Positions 1 through 8,217 of a stretch of DNA of 10,241 bases are shown here, one piece after another. Every line of letters begins with the position of its first letter. Within the stretch, counting starts at the first letter, position 1. This DNA comes from Euperipatoides rowelli. Lineage: Eukaryota > Onychophora > Udeonychophora > Euonychophora > Peripatopsidae. The DNA lies in NCBI GenBank assembly GCA_003024985.2, contig PXIH01S0000833.1, one strand, 5' to 3'. The position numbers and the translations under genes are program-made. The notes beneath the pieces were generated by a model that did no database searches, was not told the origin of the DNA, and worked only from the letters and a program-made list of their open reading frames with translations.

Positions 1-1195
1 CTTTTTCAAGCAATGTAACTTAACTTAACTCAGTTAAGGAATTTCATTAACTTACCAATCACTGTAGCTAGCCGTGCACATGGATGGCGTATTAAATCCG
101 TACTTTCATATAGATATTAATACATTTAATATTGTATGATTATAATTCATCTTTTGTGTATATTATGCATTTCATTGACCATGTGATCATAAACATGTAA
201 AGGAATTATGGGAGAGAAGTTTCAAAATGGCAGCCATGTTTTGAAGGTAATGAACAATCATTTGTGAGAGAAGTTAAATCTATGTTTTGTAGATGATGTT
301 TTATCCATTCAGTCATGATAATTCACACCACCAAAATGAACCTATCAGAATGTTCTGTGATTCGTAATCATACAGGTCCATTACATTTGACATGTAACAT
401 ACATAGTTAAAAATTAAAGTTTTTGTGATTTTTTTTTTTTCAAATTTACAGTAATGTCATATATTTAATTCAAATTAACATTTTTCATTTTGGAGTTTTA
501 TAAAATATAACTTTAGAATATTATATACCGGTATTTGAATTATTAATTAAAAATGGTTTGTAATGCTATTGTAATTTTCTCAACCAAATTGTTACAAATA
601 TCAGAAAAGTTTTATGTTTTATAAATTGACATTCATCATCATCATCATTGGGTGTGTTCATAGTGCATAAATCACTGTTTATGCATTGAAGAATTGAAAT
701 TAAACTATAGCCTACTTTCAATATGACTGTATGGAGTATTTTGATTGTTGTCTTTTGATTGTTTAATTGATAAAAGAGTTAAAAAGTATGAAGACTTTTC
801 TGAAAAAGTTTTTGATTGGAGAAAAACATAAGATCATATGGATAAGTTACTCATGAAGGTGTTGTACAAATTTAGGAAAGGAAGTCTGTGAGGGGAGTGG
901 AAGCCTGGGAAAGAAAGAAATGGCATGAGTTTATCATGGGTAGTTATTTTTTGGGAAGTGGAAATAAAAATAGAAAGAAGTGGACCATCATTTTCTTTTT
1001 TCTTTTTTAGGTAATGATTTCACAAATGAAAATCATCATAAAACTATTTTGGGAAATTAAACCCTTAAAACTCATACATTTTATCAGCAAGACAAGAAAA
1101 TGCTTCCTAATTGTGAGTGGTATTCATGGGTTTCCAAAATCTGTATAAAGAGACACCATATTGTTTACTAAATGTAGAAAATGATTATTTTATAA
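1..1195. other. AT-rich non-coding DNA, no gene seen
   Basis: No open frame with recognisable protein character was found on either strand. The stretch contains homopolymer runs and a five-copy CAT triplet run at 634-648. It also has a purine-rich patch around 780-1000 whose frames are quickly closed by stops. If the FAS1 exon at 6353 belongs to a gene extending leftwards, this stretch would be intronic; nothing in the sequence proves that. Confidence 0.6.
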
Positions 1196-1339
1196 GAAAT
1201 AAAACACAGCTCTTATGATGAAGATGAACTGAAAGATGAGGCAGAAATGATGAGTTTAATCATCTCAACAAGAGGCACTTCTAATAATAATAATACAACA
1301 TATAGCAATTTCCTTACTGATATTCTGCCAGCTTTGCAA
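1196..1339 (+). pseudogene. Short acidic open frame, unrecognised, possible coding relic
   Basis: A 48-codon open stretch lies between a TAA at 1193-1195 and a TAG at 1340-1342, without a convincing start codon. Its composition is more protein-like than its surroundings. It starts acidic (SSYDEDELKDEAEMMS), then has a run of four Asn codons, then the segment NFLTDILPALQ. It runs straight into the degenerate repeat array that begins at 1341, whose broken frames also repeatedly give Asp-Asn-Ala-(Thr). I do not recognise a family. It could be a decayed exon or transposon ORF with a Ser/Thr/Asn-rich linker, or a chance open frame in AT-rich DNA. No splice site is convincing. Confidence 0.22.
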
Positions 1340-1340
1340 T

Positions 1341-1598
1341 AGCACTTTCTCTCTTGATAATGCAACTAGATCAACTAGTAGTCCTTCCTCCCTGATAATG
1401 CAAACAACTAAAAATAGTGATGCTGTTGACAATGCAACCAATAAACAATTAGCGCTTTCTCTCCGGCTAATAGAATTAGTTCATCTAGAAATAATTTCCC
1501 TTCTAATAATGCAACCAAGGTCAACAAATAGTACCATTTCTATCCTGATAATGCAATAGTTTAACCAGTAGCACTGTCTCTCCTAATAATCAAGTAAT
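1341..1598. repeat. Degenerate tandem array, seven ~29-40-bp units
   Basis: Seven diverged units begin at about 1341, 1380, 1416, 1451, 1490, 1530 and 1570. Most start AGYRCT or similar, contain a pyrimidine-rich part (TTTCTCTCCT or TTCCTCCCT), and then a core close to GATAATGCAA(C). Unit lengths are about 39, 36, 35, 39, 40, 40 and 29 bases. Several units translate to a Pro-Asp-Asn-Ala or Asp-Asn-Ala-Thr motif, but frameshifts and stops separate them. The array may be an old minisatellite or the remains of a repeat-coding exon. Confidence 0.6.
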
Positions 1599-1675
1599 GG
1601 TTAGGTTTTTAATAAATATAATTAAACACAATATCAGTAAACATCTGTCATCAATAGCAGAGAAGTAATTTAATA

Positions 1676-2311
1676 TTAGCCTTTGAGCGGTCGCGCTGTC
1701 GTAAATCTTAGGACAAATTCAATTTTTTATAAAATGTGTATGTGTATGGACTTGTATGTTTATCTCTGCCTTCTATTCCTAAAACTAACTCCCCACTACA
1801 ATATTGGTAGGTTTTTATCATGCACATAGCCGATTTTATAGTTATTTTTTAGAATTATATGTACAAAGACGCCTAGACATAAATTTTACGACACGCGACT
1901 GCTGATGTAATAATATTGACTAATACACATAGTATAAAACATTTAGGAATAAACTTATACATATTTAAAATTGAAATTTAATACAGATTTCATCAATCAA
2001 AACCAAAAAATTCTATCTCTAACGACAGAGAAACTGTAATGAAAAATGTAAGATAAACTGGCTTTTTTTTATTTTTATTTTTCATAGCTGACATATAGAA
2101 ACAAATTGGCGTAACATATAAAAAAAAATCTGTTTGTCCTATTTTTTTTTCTTTATACCAAAATATTATTTACAATAAATAGAACAAATAATAATAATTA
2201 AGTTTTTTTCTATCTGTTATAGAAAACATACAGAGGATTCTATGAGTCGTAAAATTTACGACACGGCGACTGCTCATGTTAAAAATTTGACCGCGACCGC
2301 TTGAAGGTTAA
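1676..2311. mobile_element. piggyBac-type MITE, 628 bp, TTAA-flanked
   Basis: The element proper is 1680-2307. Its left end reads CCTTTGAGCGGTCGCG (1680-1695). Its right end (2292-2307), read on the other strand, is CCTTCAAGCGGTCGCG, so 14 of 16 positions match. The right flank is TTAA (2308-2311) and the left is TTAG (1676-1679), consistent with the TTAA duplication of piggyBac-family elements with one later mutation. Two internal direct repeats (1883-1908 and 2254-2279) share the core TTTACGACAC(G)GCGACTGCT. A partial inverted copy lies next to the left end (1694-1706). No transposase frame is present, so it would depend on a piggyBac-like transposase supplied elsewhere. Confidence 0.8.
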
Positions 2312-4099
2312 GGAAGTAAAAAACAATTATCCAAACCTTTTGATTAGATAATACCTAGTTAGATCATACATTCTTGGATTTTCTTGTATGTTTTTTTATA
2401 CATTTCTTTTGTTGCTTTTTTATTTAATATTTTTATTTGTGTGAAATTTTTAATTGTATTTTTAATATATAAATGCTACTTTGAATATTTCCATAGCCTA
2501 CTTCTTGTACTGCATAGATAATATAAAGTTGTAAGAATTTTTATTTTTCTTACACTTAGAGTGTTATGAAATGGTAATTTGAATTTTAGTTGAATCCGCA
2601 TTTTTTAATTTTTTGCTAAAATTGATGATAAATCTTTTTTTTTTGTAATGCCATCATAAACAACTATTCTTTCCATCTGAGTGGAATGTGAGGACTTTAA
2701 GTTGTGAATCATTCAAAATGAATAAATTGTTCATGACTCGCTAATCATAAAATTGTAAACTCAAGGCTGTACTATCATATCTCATTGCTTAGCAACAATA
2801 AAACTTTCACGATATACGTTCATTATTATTAACTGTTTTTGAAGATGGTGATTGTGAGTTGGAATAGCTTAAGGCATAATTTTTGCTTACTGGTACTTTA
2901 AGTTTTCTCTTTATTTTTTTTCTCATTTGAACCTAATTAATAATCAGACAAGCAAAAATCATGAACACTAGCATAATTAAGCTTTTGTTTTAACTTGAAT
3001 TTTATTGTACTGTATATAATATATTTTATGTTCTATAGTTTTATAAATCTGCAAAACTATAGAATAAGATATGGAATAAGATCATTTAGGTCAATAAAAA
3101 GGATCTGAGAAATATCATGCAATGTTTCTGTATATTCATTAAACAAAAATACAGTTTCTTGAAAAAGTAGTACTACCAAAGGTTATATATTTAAAATATT
3201 ATTGTCTCCCCCACCCAAAAAAAAAAAATAGATTGAGTTGATCTTGCTTTTATTTACAAATTATAATAGAGATATTTTTTTTACTCATTCAACCAGAAGC
3301 AGATATAGACTATGGTAACTTATAAAATATTTGTTCAACATAGAAAAACAAAGATATAGCCTAGAGGAGGGATGAAAAGAATAGATAACATGAGTATTAA
3401 ATATGTAAGGTGACATTAATCTTATTGAAGAGTTCACAGTATCAGGAATTATGTATTAAATTATTTAACACGGATGACAGGAGTATAGGAAAAAATTAAA
3501 AAATGAAATGGCATGGTATGTTTGTTTATTTATTTATTTTTTGGGGGATAAATACAAAATATAACAATTGCTATGGCATTAAAATTTTCTTTCAGTTTAG
3601 ATGCTTCTTTATTTATATTCAGTTTGTTGCACAAGAATAAAATATTACTAGTTTACTAAAATAATTATTTAATGCTGCATTTTGTGAGAAACATTTGTTT
3701 AAGTGTTACAAATGTGGACGCCAACCTGCCTATTTTGAAATTATTTGGCATTTATATTTCTTGACAATAAACATATTCTTTCATTGTATGTTTTATATTA
3801 CAGATAAGTGGTTTTAAAATATATTGGCTATAAATACCAAAGTGTTTTGTCTGTTTCTACATCTGTATCACATGACCCATGGATTATATGGCTCAACCAG
3901 TCAAATTAAATTGGATTGGAATTCCTTTTTAGTTGTTGTTTTATATACTTTGAATATAATGGCTACTCTGAAATATTTTAATAAGTTTGAACTTAGTATG
4001 TTGTAAATTGTATGTATATAGAATTTGTATGTGAAAATTTTTTTTTAAACTTATTTTTAGTTGAAAATAATTATTTTAAGATCAGAAAGAATCTCATAT
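2312..4099. other. AT-rich non-coding DNA, no gene seen
   Basis: No recognisable coding region or mobile element was found. It contains long A/T runs, a CCCCCACCC(A)12 stretch near 3207-3230 and the hairpin at 3031-3064. A 60-codon open frame near 3824-4006 has no recognisable domain and no in-frame ATG at its start, so I treat it as chance. Confidence 0.55.
3031..3064. repeat. Perfect 12-bp inverted repeat (hairpin)
   Basis: TTCTATAGTTTT (3031-3042) is exactly complementary to AAAACTATAGAA (3053-3064), with a 10-base spacer. The stem could extend by a G-T wobble and one further T-A pair. It lies in otherwise featureless AT-rich DNA. It may be a chance palindrome, a remnant of a small inverted-repeat element, or part of an unrecognised transcript. 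Confidence 0.65.
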
Positions 4100-4361
4100 A
4101 TGATTAAATATTTAAAATCCTTTAAGGAGGAATCCTCAGATGATGTTCAAATGATTGAATCTGAATTTGACATTATGTAATGAAGATAAGGAAATCATCA
4201 CCCAAAGTCATTGTGACACAGATTCTGAGCAAGAATGTACAGAGATAATTTTAACTTGTGTAAAATAATAGTTTTGTTGTGTGTACACTACAGTATAAAA
4301 ATTATTAAACTTTTGCATTAAAATTTAAGATCTTGTTATTTTTTTAGTGATGTGGAAATGG

Positions 4362-5019
4362 TTAACCCCTTCCCATCTGACAGCTTTGTGCCAATTTATC
4401 TCCACTATTTTGATCATTTTAACCTTTTTTAATGTCTTATAAAATTAATAATTTTTTATGCAAATAAGTAGTATTATATACATACCATTATAAAGGTAAT
4501 GAAATAGTCTAAAAAATGTTATATTGGAATTTTAGTTTATTTAAATTTTGTCTATAAAAACACAGTCTACATGTCAGCATAAAAAAATGAAAAAAAAAAG
4601 TTATTTTACCCCCATTTATATACTTTTTATCAATAAATCCTTTTTTTTTTTCAATTTGAACATAAAATATTTCTAAAATACTAAACTGCTTTATTTATTG
4701 GTAGGGCAGATTGAAACAATACAATAACTAGATCGTTTTACATTCTTATAAAATTAGATTCTAAAACGCTCATATTTCTATATATTTATTTTAATTTTTG
4801 ATACTTTAAAATGTAGATTTTAAAAATCGATCATAATCTATACATTCATTATAATTTTTAAAACATTAAAATGTAAAAAATATTTAATTAAATGAAATAT
4901 ATCTTGAAAAAAAAAAAGATTAATGAAAATATCTTCTTATGACCGATAAAGGCGTCATCCGATAAAGTGTCACCTAACATTATGACCGAAATATTGGTCA
5001 TCCGAGGTTAAGCGGTTAA
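4362..5019. mobile_element. TTAA-flanked piggyBac-type MITE nested in the transposase relic
   Basis: The element proper is 4366-5015 (650 bp), with an exact TTAA on each side (4362-4365 and 5016-5019). The left end begins CCCCTTCCCATCTGA. The right end read on the other strand begins CCGCTTAACCTCGGA, agreeing at 10 of the first 15 positions. Near the right end are two 25-bp direct copies (4938-4962 and 4981-5005, 20 of 25 identical) starting TATGACCGA and ending GTCATCCGA. There is no coding frame, and the interior is AT-rich with long A and T runs. Taking out the element plus one TTAA joins two parts of the piggyBac frame (DVEMV then KESYFLATDK), which strongly supports these boundaries. Confidence 0.8.
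4676..4704. repeat. 29-bp segment shared with 8112-8140
   Basis: An exact 29-base match, beginning AAATACTAAACTGCT, occurs here inside the nested MITE and again at 8112-8140. After a short diverged patch both copies continue with TTGAAACA. It shows that a fragment related to this MITE, or a common source repeat, lies elsewhere in the window. Confidence 0.8.
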
Positions 5020-5723
5020 AGAGAGTTATTTCCTGGCAACAGATAAAACAACAAAAAGAGCAAAACTAATCTAATGCTAAAAAAGATAAAAGAAATTACT
5101 GAAAATCTTGCCTAAACCAAAAATAATGACTAGAAGAGTAACATCCAAAATTCCAGAATTTTTTTAAAATTAACACAAATATGACCAAAGATATTGTGAA
5201 GTGTACAACATGTACATTGAATGGAAAAGAACAGTATCAATTACCAAAGAGAATGAATTTCAAAACATACCTGGAAGGATGAAATAATGGCATTGTTTGG
5301 GCTTTTATATTTTATAATCCTAAAAAGGGAACTCCTTCAAATGTTGATGAGTTGTGGGAACATGATGGAAGTGCTTTTATAACAAGACAAGTAATGTAGG
5401 CTATTACAAAACATTTTTATTTCTTTTGTGTCTTCTAACTTGACCATAACTCAAGAGAAAAAAAGAAAAAAAAAAAAAGATAAATTAGCTGCCATAAGAA
5501 TCATCTTTGAATCTTTCATAACAAAATTTAAAAAAAAAATGTTTTAGGAGAGTATCTCACAATTTATGAAAAACTCAAAAGTATGTTGTGGTCTCTTCAA
5601 TTTTATTCAGTATAATCCAAATAAGCCAGCTAAGTATTCATGATAAATTATGTAAAACCCATTATATAGTCAACCTAGAAATATATTGAGGTCAACAACT
5701 CAAGACCCGGCAGTGTTTAAAAT

Positions 5724-6135
5724 ATTTTTTTTACAATTACAAACAGCTTAATGGACCATTGAGGTCCAATTATGCCACAACTAAGGCCCTCCAATGTCCT
5801 ATGTCATATGATATTTCCACATCTCCAGCCAACTTCCTCAGATCCCTCATGACCATATAGAGCAATCCAGCTCTGGCCTTCCTAGTGGTTTAATCCTATC
5901 TTGTTTCTTCTTGACAATGTTCTTCCTCAAATGTTTGTCAGCTCTACATACATGTTCAAACCATTGTAATCTCCTCCATAAGTATGAAAGACATTTTTTG
6001 GTCTTTTAAACAGAAGTTTCAGTTCATCAATATGTCACAGCTCATATCGGTCAGCTTCCACATTCTATACCAGTATATTTGTGCAATATCTCTCTCAAAA
6101 TTGATCAATTTTCTATCATTCAGCTTTCCAATTTT
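5724..6135 (-). pseudogene. 3' end of a LINE reverse-transcriptase ORF, decayed
   Basis: Read on the minus strand, this carries the C-terminal tail typical of many non-LTR retrotransposon ORF2 proteins. In order: a block like FERxILxKIYG (ILREILHKYTG, about 6070-6105), DELKLLFKRPKNVF (about 5990-6030), RRLQWFEHVCRADKH (about 5935-5976), a Gly-Arg-Pro block (LGRPELD, about 5872-5892) and RDLRKLAGDVEISYD followed by HWRALVVA, with a TAA stop at 5770-5772. At least two frameshifts separate the blocks. After the stop a short non-coding tail ends in an A-rich run (the T-run at about 5725-5732 on the plus strand), as expected for target-primed reverse transcription. The polymerase motif (FADD-like) and everything upstream are missing, so it is a 5'-truncated copy. 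No target duplication is clear. Confidence 0.75.
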
Positions 6136-6352
6136 AATTAGATGTTAGATTATATAGATAGAACAAATCCTAATTTCTCAGGTGCTTTATTGTCAACCTA
6201 CTTGACACTTATGGAAATGCTTTAAATTTTTAATTCAGTTTTTTAATAGTCTATCAGTAATGTTAAAAATAACTCTAATGGATTACAATTAAAGTTATGT
6301 AGAATTTCATTTTCAGTTAATATATTGTCTAATTTTTTTAATTTTTTTTTAG
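6136..6352 (+). other. Intron end with splice acceptor
   Basis: This AT-rich stretch ends in a strong 3' splice-site context. A pyrimidine-rich run (6333-6350, broken by AA at 6340-6341) is followed by AG at 6351-6352, immediately before the FAS1-like exon. No coding blocks were recognised in it. The open frame extending into the T-rich tract upstream (reading as SNFFNFFL) is intron sequence, not protein. Confidence 0.6.
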
Positions 6353-6546
6353 GTAAATTTGTTCGAAGAGGAATCCAGGAAGCTCAGATAGTTTTTACAG
6401 ATATTGGAACTACAAATGGTATGATTCAAGTTATTAATGGCTTATTAATGGATCGTAATGATATTTATGCCTCTGGATATTCAAGAATTGAAATTTCAAC
6501 ATTAGGTATTTTAGTCAGTGCTGTATTTTGTATTTTTCTACACTGA
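6353..6546 (+). CDS. Terminal exon of a FAS1 (fasciclin) domain protein, probable GPI anchor
   Basis: FAS1-domain proteins are extracellular adhesion molecules; insect fasciclin I is held on the outer membrane by a GPI anchor. The exon starts right after a strong acceptor (AG at 6351-6352) in phase 1, needing one base from the previous exon. It reads through KFVRRGIQEAQIVF, then TDIGTTNGMIQVINGLLM, which resembles the conserved last (H2) motif of FAS1 domains (D-I-x-x-T-N-G-x-I-x-V-I-x-x-L). A short spacer (DRNDIYASGYSRIEIS) is followed by the hydrophobic end TLGILVSAVFCIFLH and a TGA at 6544-6546. Small residues followed by a hydrophobic tail up to the stop fit a GPI-attachment signal. No upstream FAS1 exon is visible, so the last intron would exceed 6.3 kb. 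Alternatively, a GT at 6506-6507 could act as a donor and the exon would continue elsewhere. I am fairly sure of the domain and less sure which FAS1 gene it is. Confidence 0.72.
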
Positions 6547-7506
6547 CCAAACTTGTGAAATTAAATTATTTTTAGAACTACAATCCAAAGATTTTTTTAC
6601 AAATTGGATTTCTGTTTGGTAGGTGATTATTTTTTCAAGAATTTACTGGATTAATAATACTAAAAGGGGTGAAATCACAACACAAGATTGTTGTTGCAAG
6701 AAATCATGTAAAACAAAAAAAAAACACTTGCCAAATCCATAATTTTTTTTAATTACAGAGTTTTTGTATTTTTAAAATTTGTATCTAAAATATTTATCCT
6801 TCAATTGGATGTATTATTTTATTTTAGCCTGTTTACATTTTAAAACTATTGGCTAAGTTAAACATTTGCTGTGTTTTGTTTTGTAAAAATACAAATAATG
6901 TTGAAAGGTATTGATGTAAATTTATATAATTTACAAAACCAATGTCATCTTTTTCTTTTATTTTAAGTGAACCAAAGTTTTAATTTGAACTACCTGTATT
7001 TTGTCATCTTAAAAAAAAAAAGTATTTTTATTTCCTACCACTAGAGGGAATTCTTTCCAACAGTCTTCTCTAAAATATAGGATAGGACTTTAAAAACTTA
7101 CCCCATCCATACTCATTTACCTTCTATATTAGGAGTATATGTTAAACCACAGGACATTGAAAAAATAATGAGATTGGCATAAACAAGATGATCATAAATT
7201 AAAATGCAGCTTTTCAATCAACATGATTTATCTTCCCCCTTCCTCAATGATGTTATGGAGTTATAAATGACAAAATTACTTTAAATATGAATATTAAAAA
7301 TGAATAGAAAAGATAGAGCTTTTATTTTATTGTAACCTTTATTATAATTTCTTATTTTACAAATATAAAATTAATTTTTCTGTATAATTCCAAACTGCAA
7401 TAATATTCCTATGTGGTAAGAAATATTTTTACCTGGAATAATAATACTATTTCGAACCTTTGTTTCTGCTGCCCTCTAGTGAAAAATATCTTAACTCAGG
7501 GGTAAG

Positions 7507-7512
7507 AATAAA
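7507..7512 (+). promoter_or_regulatory. Candidate poly(A) signal AATAAA
   Basis: Canonical hexamer about 960 bases after the FAS1-like stop codon. In DNA this AT-rich such hexamers occur by chance, so this is only a candidate. Confidence 0.3.
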
Positions 7513-7636
7513 TTACAATGTTACTGATTTTCAGCTGTTAGATGCTAAATATGTTATGACATTTTTGTAATTCCATAAGTTTTATTTTTATATAGAAAAT
7601 ATTTTATAATCAAATTTTTAAAATGCCTGAAATTAT

Positions 7637-7690
7637 CATGGTGTGTTTTTCTTTATACACCATGTTTTGTATCGCTATAATAAAAATAAA
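7637..7690 (+). promoter_or_regulatory. Hairpin followed by tandem AATAAA signals
   Basis: CATGGTGT (7637-7644) and ACACCATG (7657-7664) form a perfect 8-bp stem around a 12-base U-rich loop. Two adjacent AATAAA hexamers follow at 7679-7684 and 7685-7690, then an A-run. The arrangement fits a 3'-processing region for the upstream gene, although in AT-rich DNA it may be fortuitous. Confidence 0.4.
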
Positions 7691-8217
7691 AAAAAAAAAT
7701 ACAGTATTCAATATATTTGGTCAACGTCCAGAATATGAAAGTTCAGCTAGATTTCGTTTTCAAAAATAGCTTAATTCACGTTCAAAAATTTTATAGTATT
7801 ATAACTACTGATTTTTTTTCCCACTAAAAGTCTAGTGATTAATGTTATCTACTGTTAGTACTAAAGTTTGAGATTGTTACATTTTGGGTGATGACTATCT
7901 TGGATATATTTTTTTCCTAATGAGGCTTGTTTGGTTAAGATAGATAAATGACTTTTACCGCATCAATAGATAAAATAAAATATTTGAAGCATTTTAATTT
8001 TAAATAAATTAATTCAGGATATATAAACACAGAAAGAACTAAGATTTAGTTTAGGTAGTTTGGTACTTTAAAAATAATTGGTTACTTAATATGCTAATTC
8101 CCCTCCCCACCAAATACTAAACTGCTTTATTTATTGGTAGTGGTGGTTGAAACACTCCATACATTTAATGTCAAGTTCTAGCTTTGTTTATTTTTGAGTG
8201 ATAAAATTTTGAAAAAA
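7691..8217. other. AT-rich DNA, no gene seen
   Basis: No coding blocks or transposon termini were recognised. The only distinct element is the 29-bp segment at 8112-8140, which is shared with the nested MITE. Confidence 0.55.
8112..8140. repeat. Second copy of the 29-bp shared segment
   Basis: Exact 29-base match to 4676-4704, in the same orientation. After five to six diverged bases the similarity resumes with TTGAAACA. I found no TTAA-flanked inverted ends around this copy, so it looks like a fragment rather than a complete element. Confidence 0.8.

Larger units (their letters stand above)
4100..5715 (+). pseudogene. Dead piggyBac-family transposase, truncated and split
   Basis: This is a relic of a DDE-type piggyBac transposase, recognised by family-like blocks in the expected order but in shifting frames. 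An ATG at 4100 opens an acidic N-terminus (EESSDDVQMIESEFD, stop at 4178; then, in another frame, HCDTDSEQECTE). After a MITE insertion come SYFLATDKTTK (from 5024), KDIVKCTT (5187-5210), DEIMALFGLL (5278-5307), NVDELWEHDGSAF (5339-5377), DKLAAIRIIFESF (5479-5517), the block containing LTIYEKL (5556-5576), FNFIQYNPNKPAKYS (5596-5640) and THYIVNLEIY (about 5658-5687). In the family the LTI-x-E block normally reads TIDE, whose Asp is the first catalytic acid; here codon 5565-5567 is TAT (Tyr). At least five frame changes and several stops are visible. The remaining catalytic domain and the Cys-rich C-terminus are absent. Bases 4269-4345 match nothing I recognise and no element termini were found. 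Confidence 0.85.
6547..7690 (+). other. Probable 3' UTR of the FAS1-like gene
   Basis: No coding region is seen after the TGA at 6546. The stretch is AT-rich with many A/T runs. It contains canonical AATAAA hexamers at 7507-7512, 7679-7684 and 7685-7690, the last two in an A-rich context after a small hairpin. It also holds an inverted pair of CACTAGAGGG motifs (7039-7048 and 7472-7481). UTR extent is inference; there is no transcript evidence. Confidence 0.4.

Noticed and set aside
181-260. Short ATG frame followed by a donor-like GTAATG near 247
   Set aside because: Only about 14 codons, with no recognisable protein content and no downstream partner exon.
634-648. Five-copy CAT triplet run as a functional repeat
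   Set aside because: Too short to mean more than an ordinary microsatellite.
3824-4006. 60-codon open frame on the plus strand preceded by an acceptor-like TTACAG
   Set aside because: It opens at a TTG rather than an ATG, has no recognisable domain and an AT-driven composition, and nothing nearby supports an exon. Chance is the simplest explanation.
4260-4347. Spliced intron inside the piggyBac ORF (GTAAAA to TTTTAG)
   Set aside because: Joining at these sites puts the next codon on a TGA and does not enter the frame of the DVEMV block, so the intron reading is not supported.
6325-6352. Upstream extension of the FAS1-like frame starting at a TTG
   Set aside because: This part is the T-rich tract before the AG acceptor, so it is intron and not an alternative protein start.
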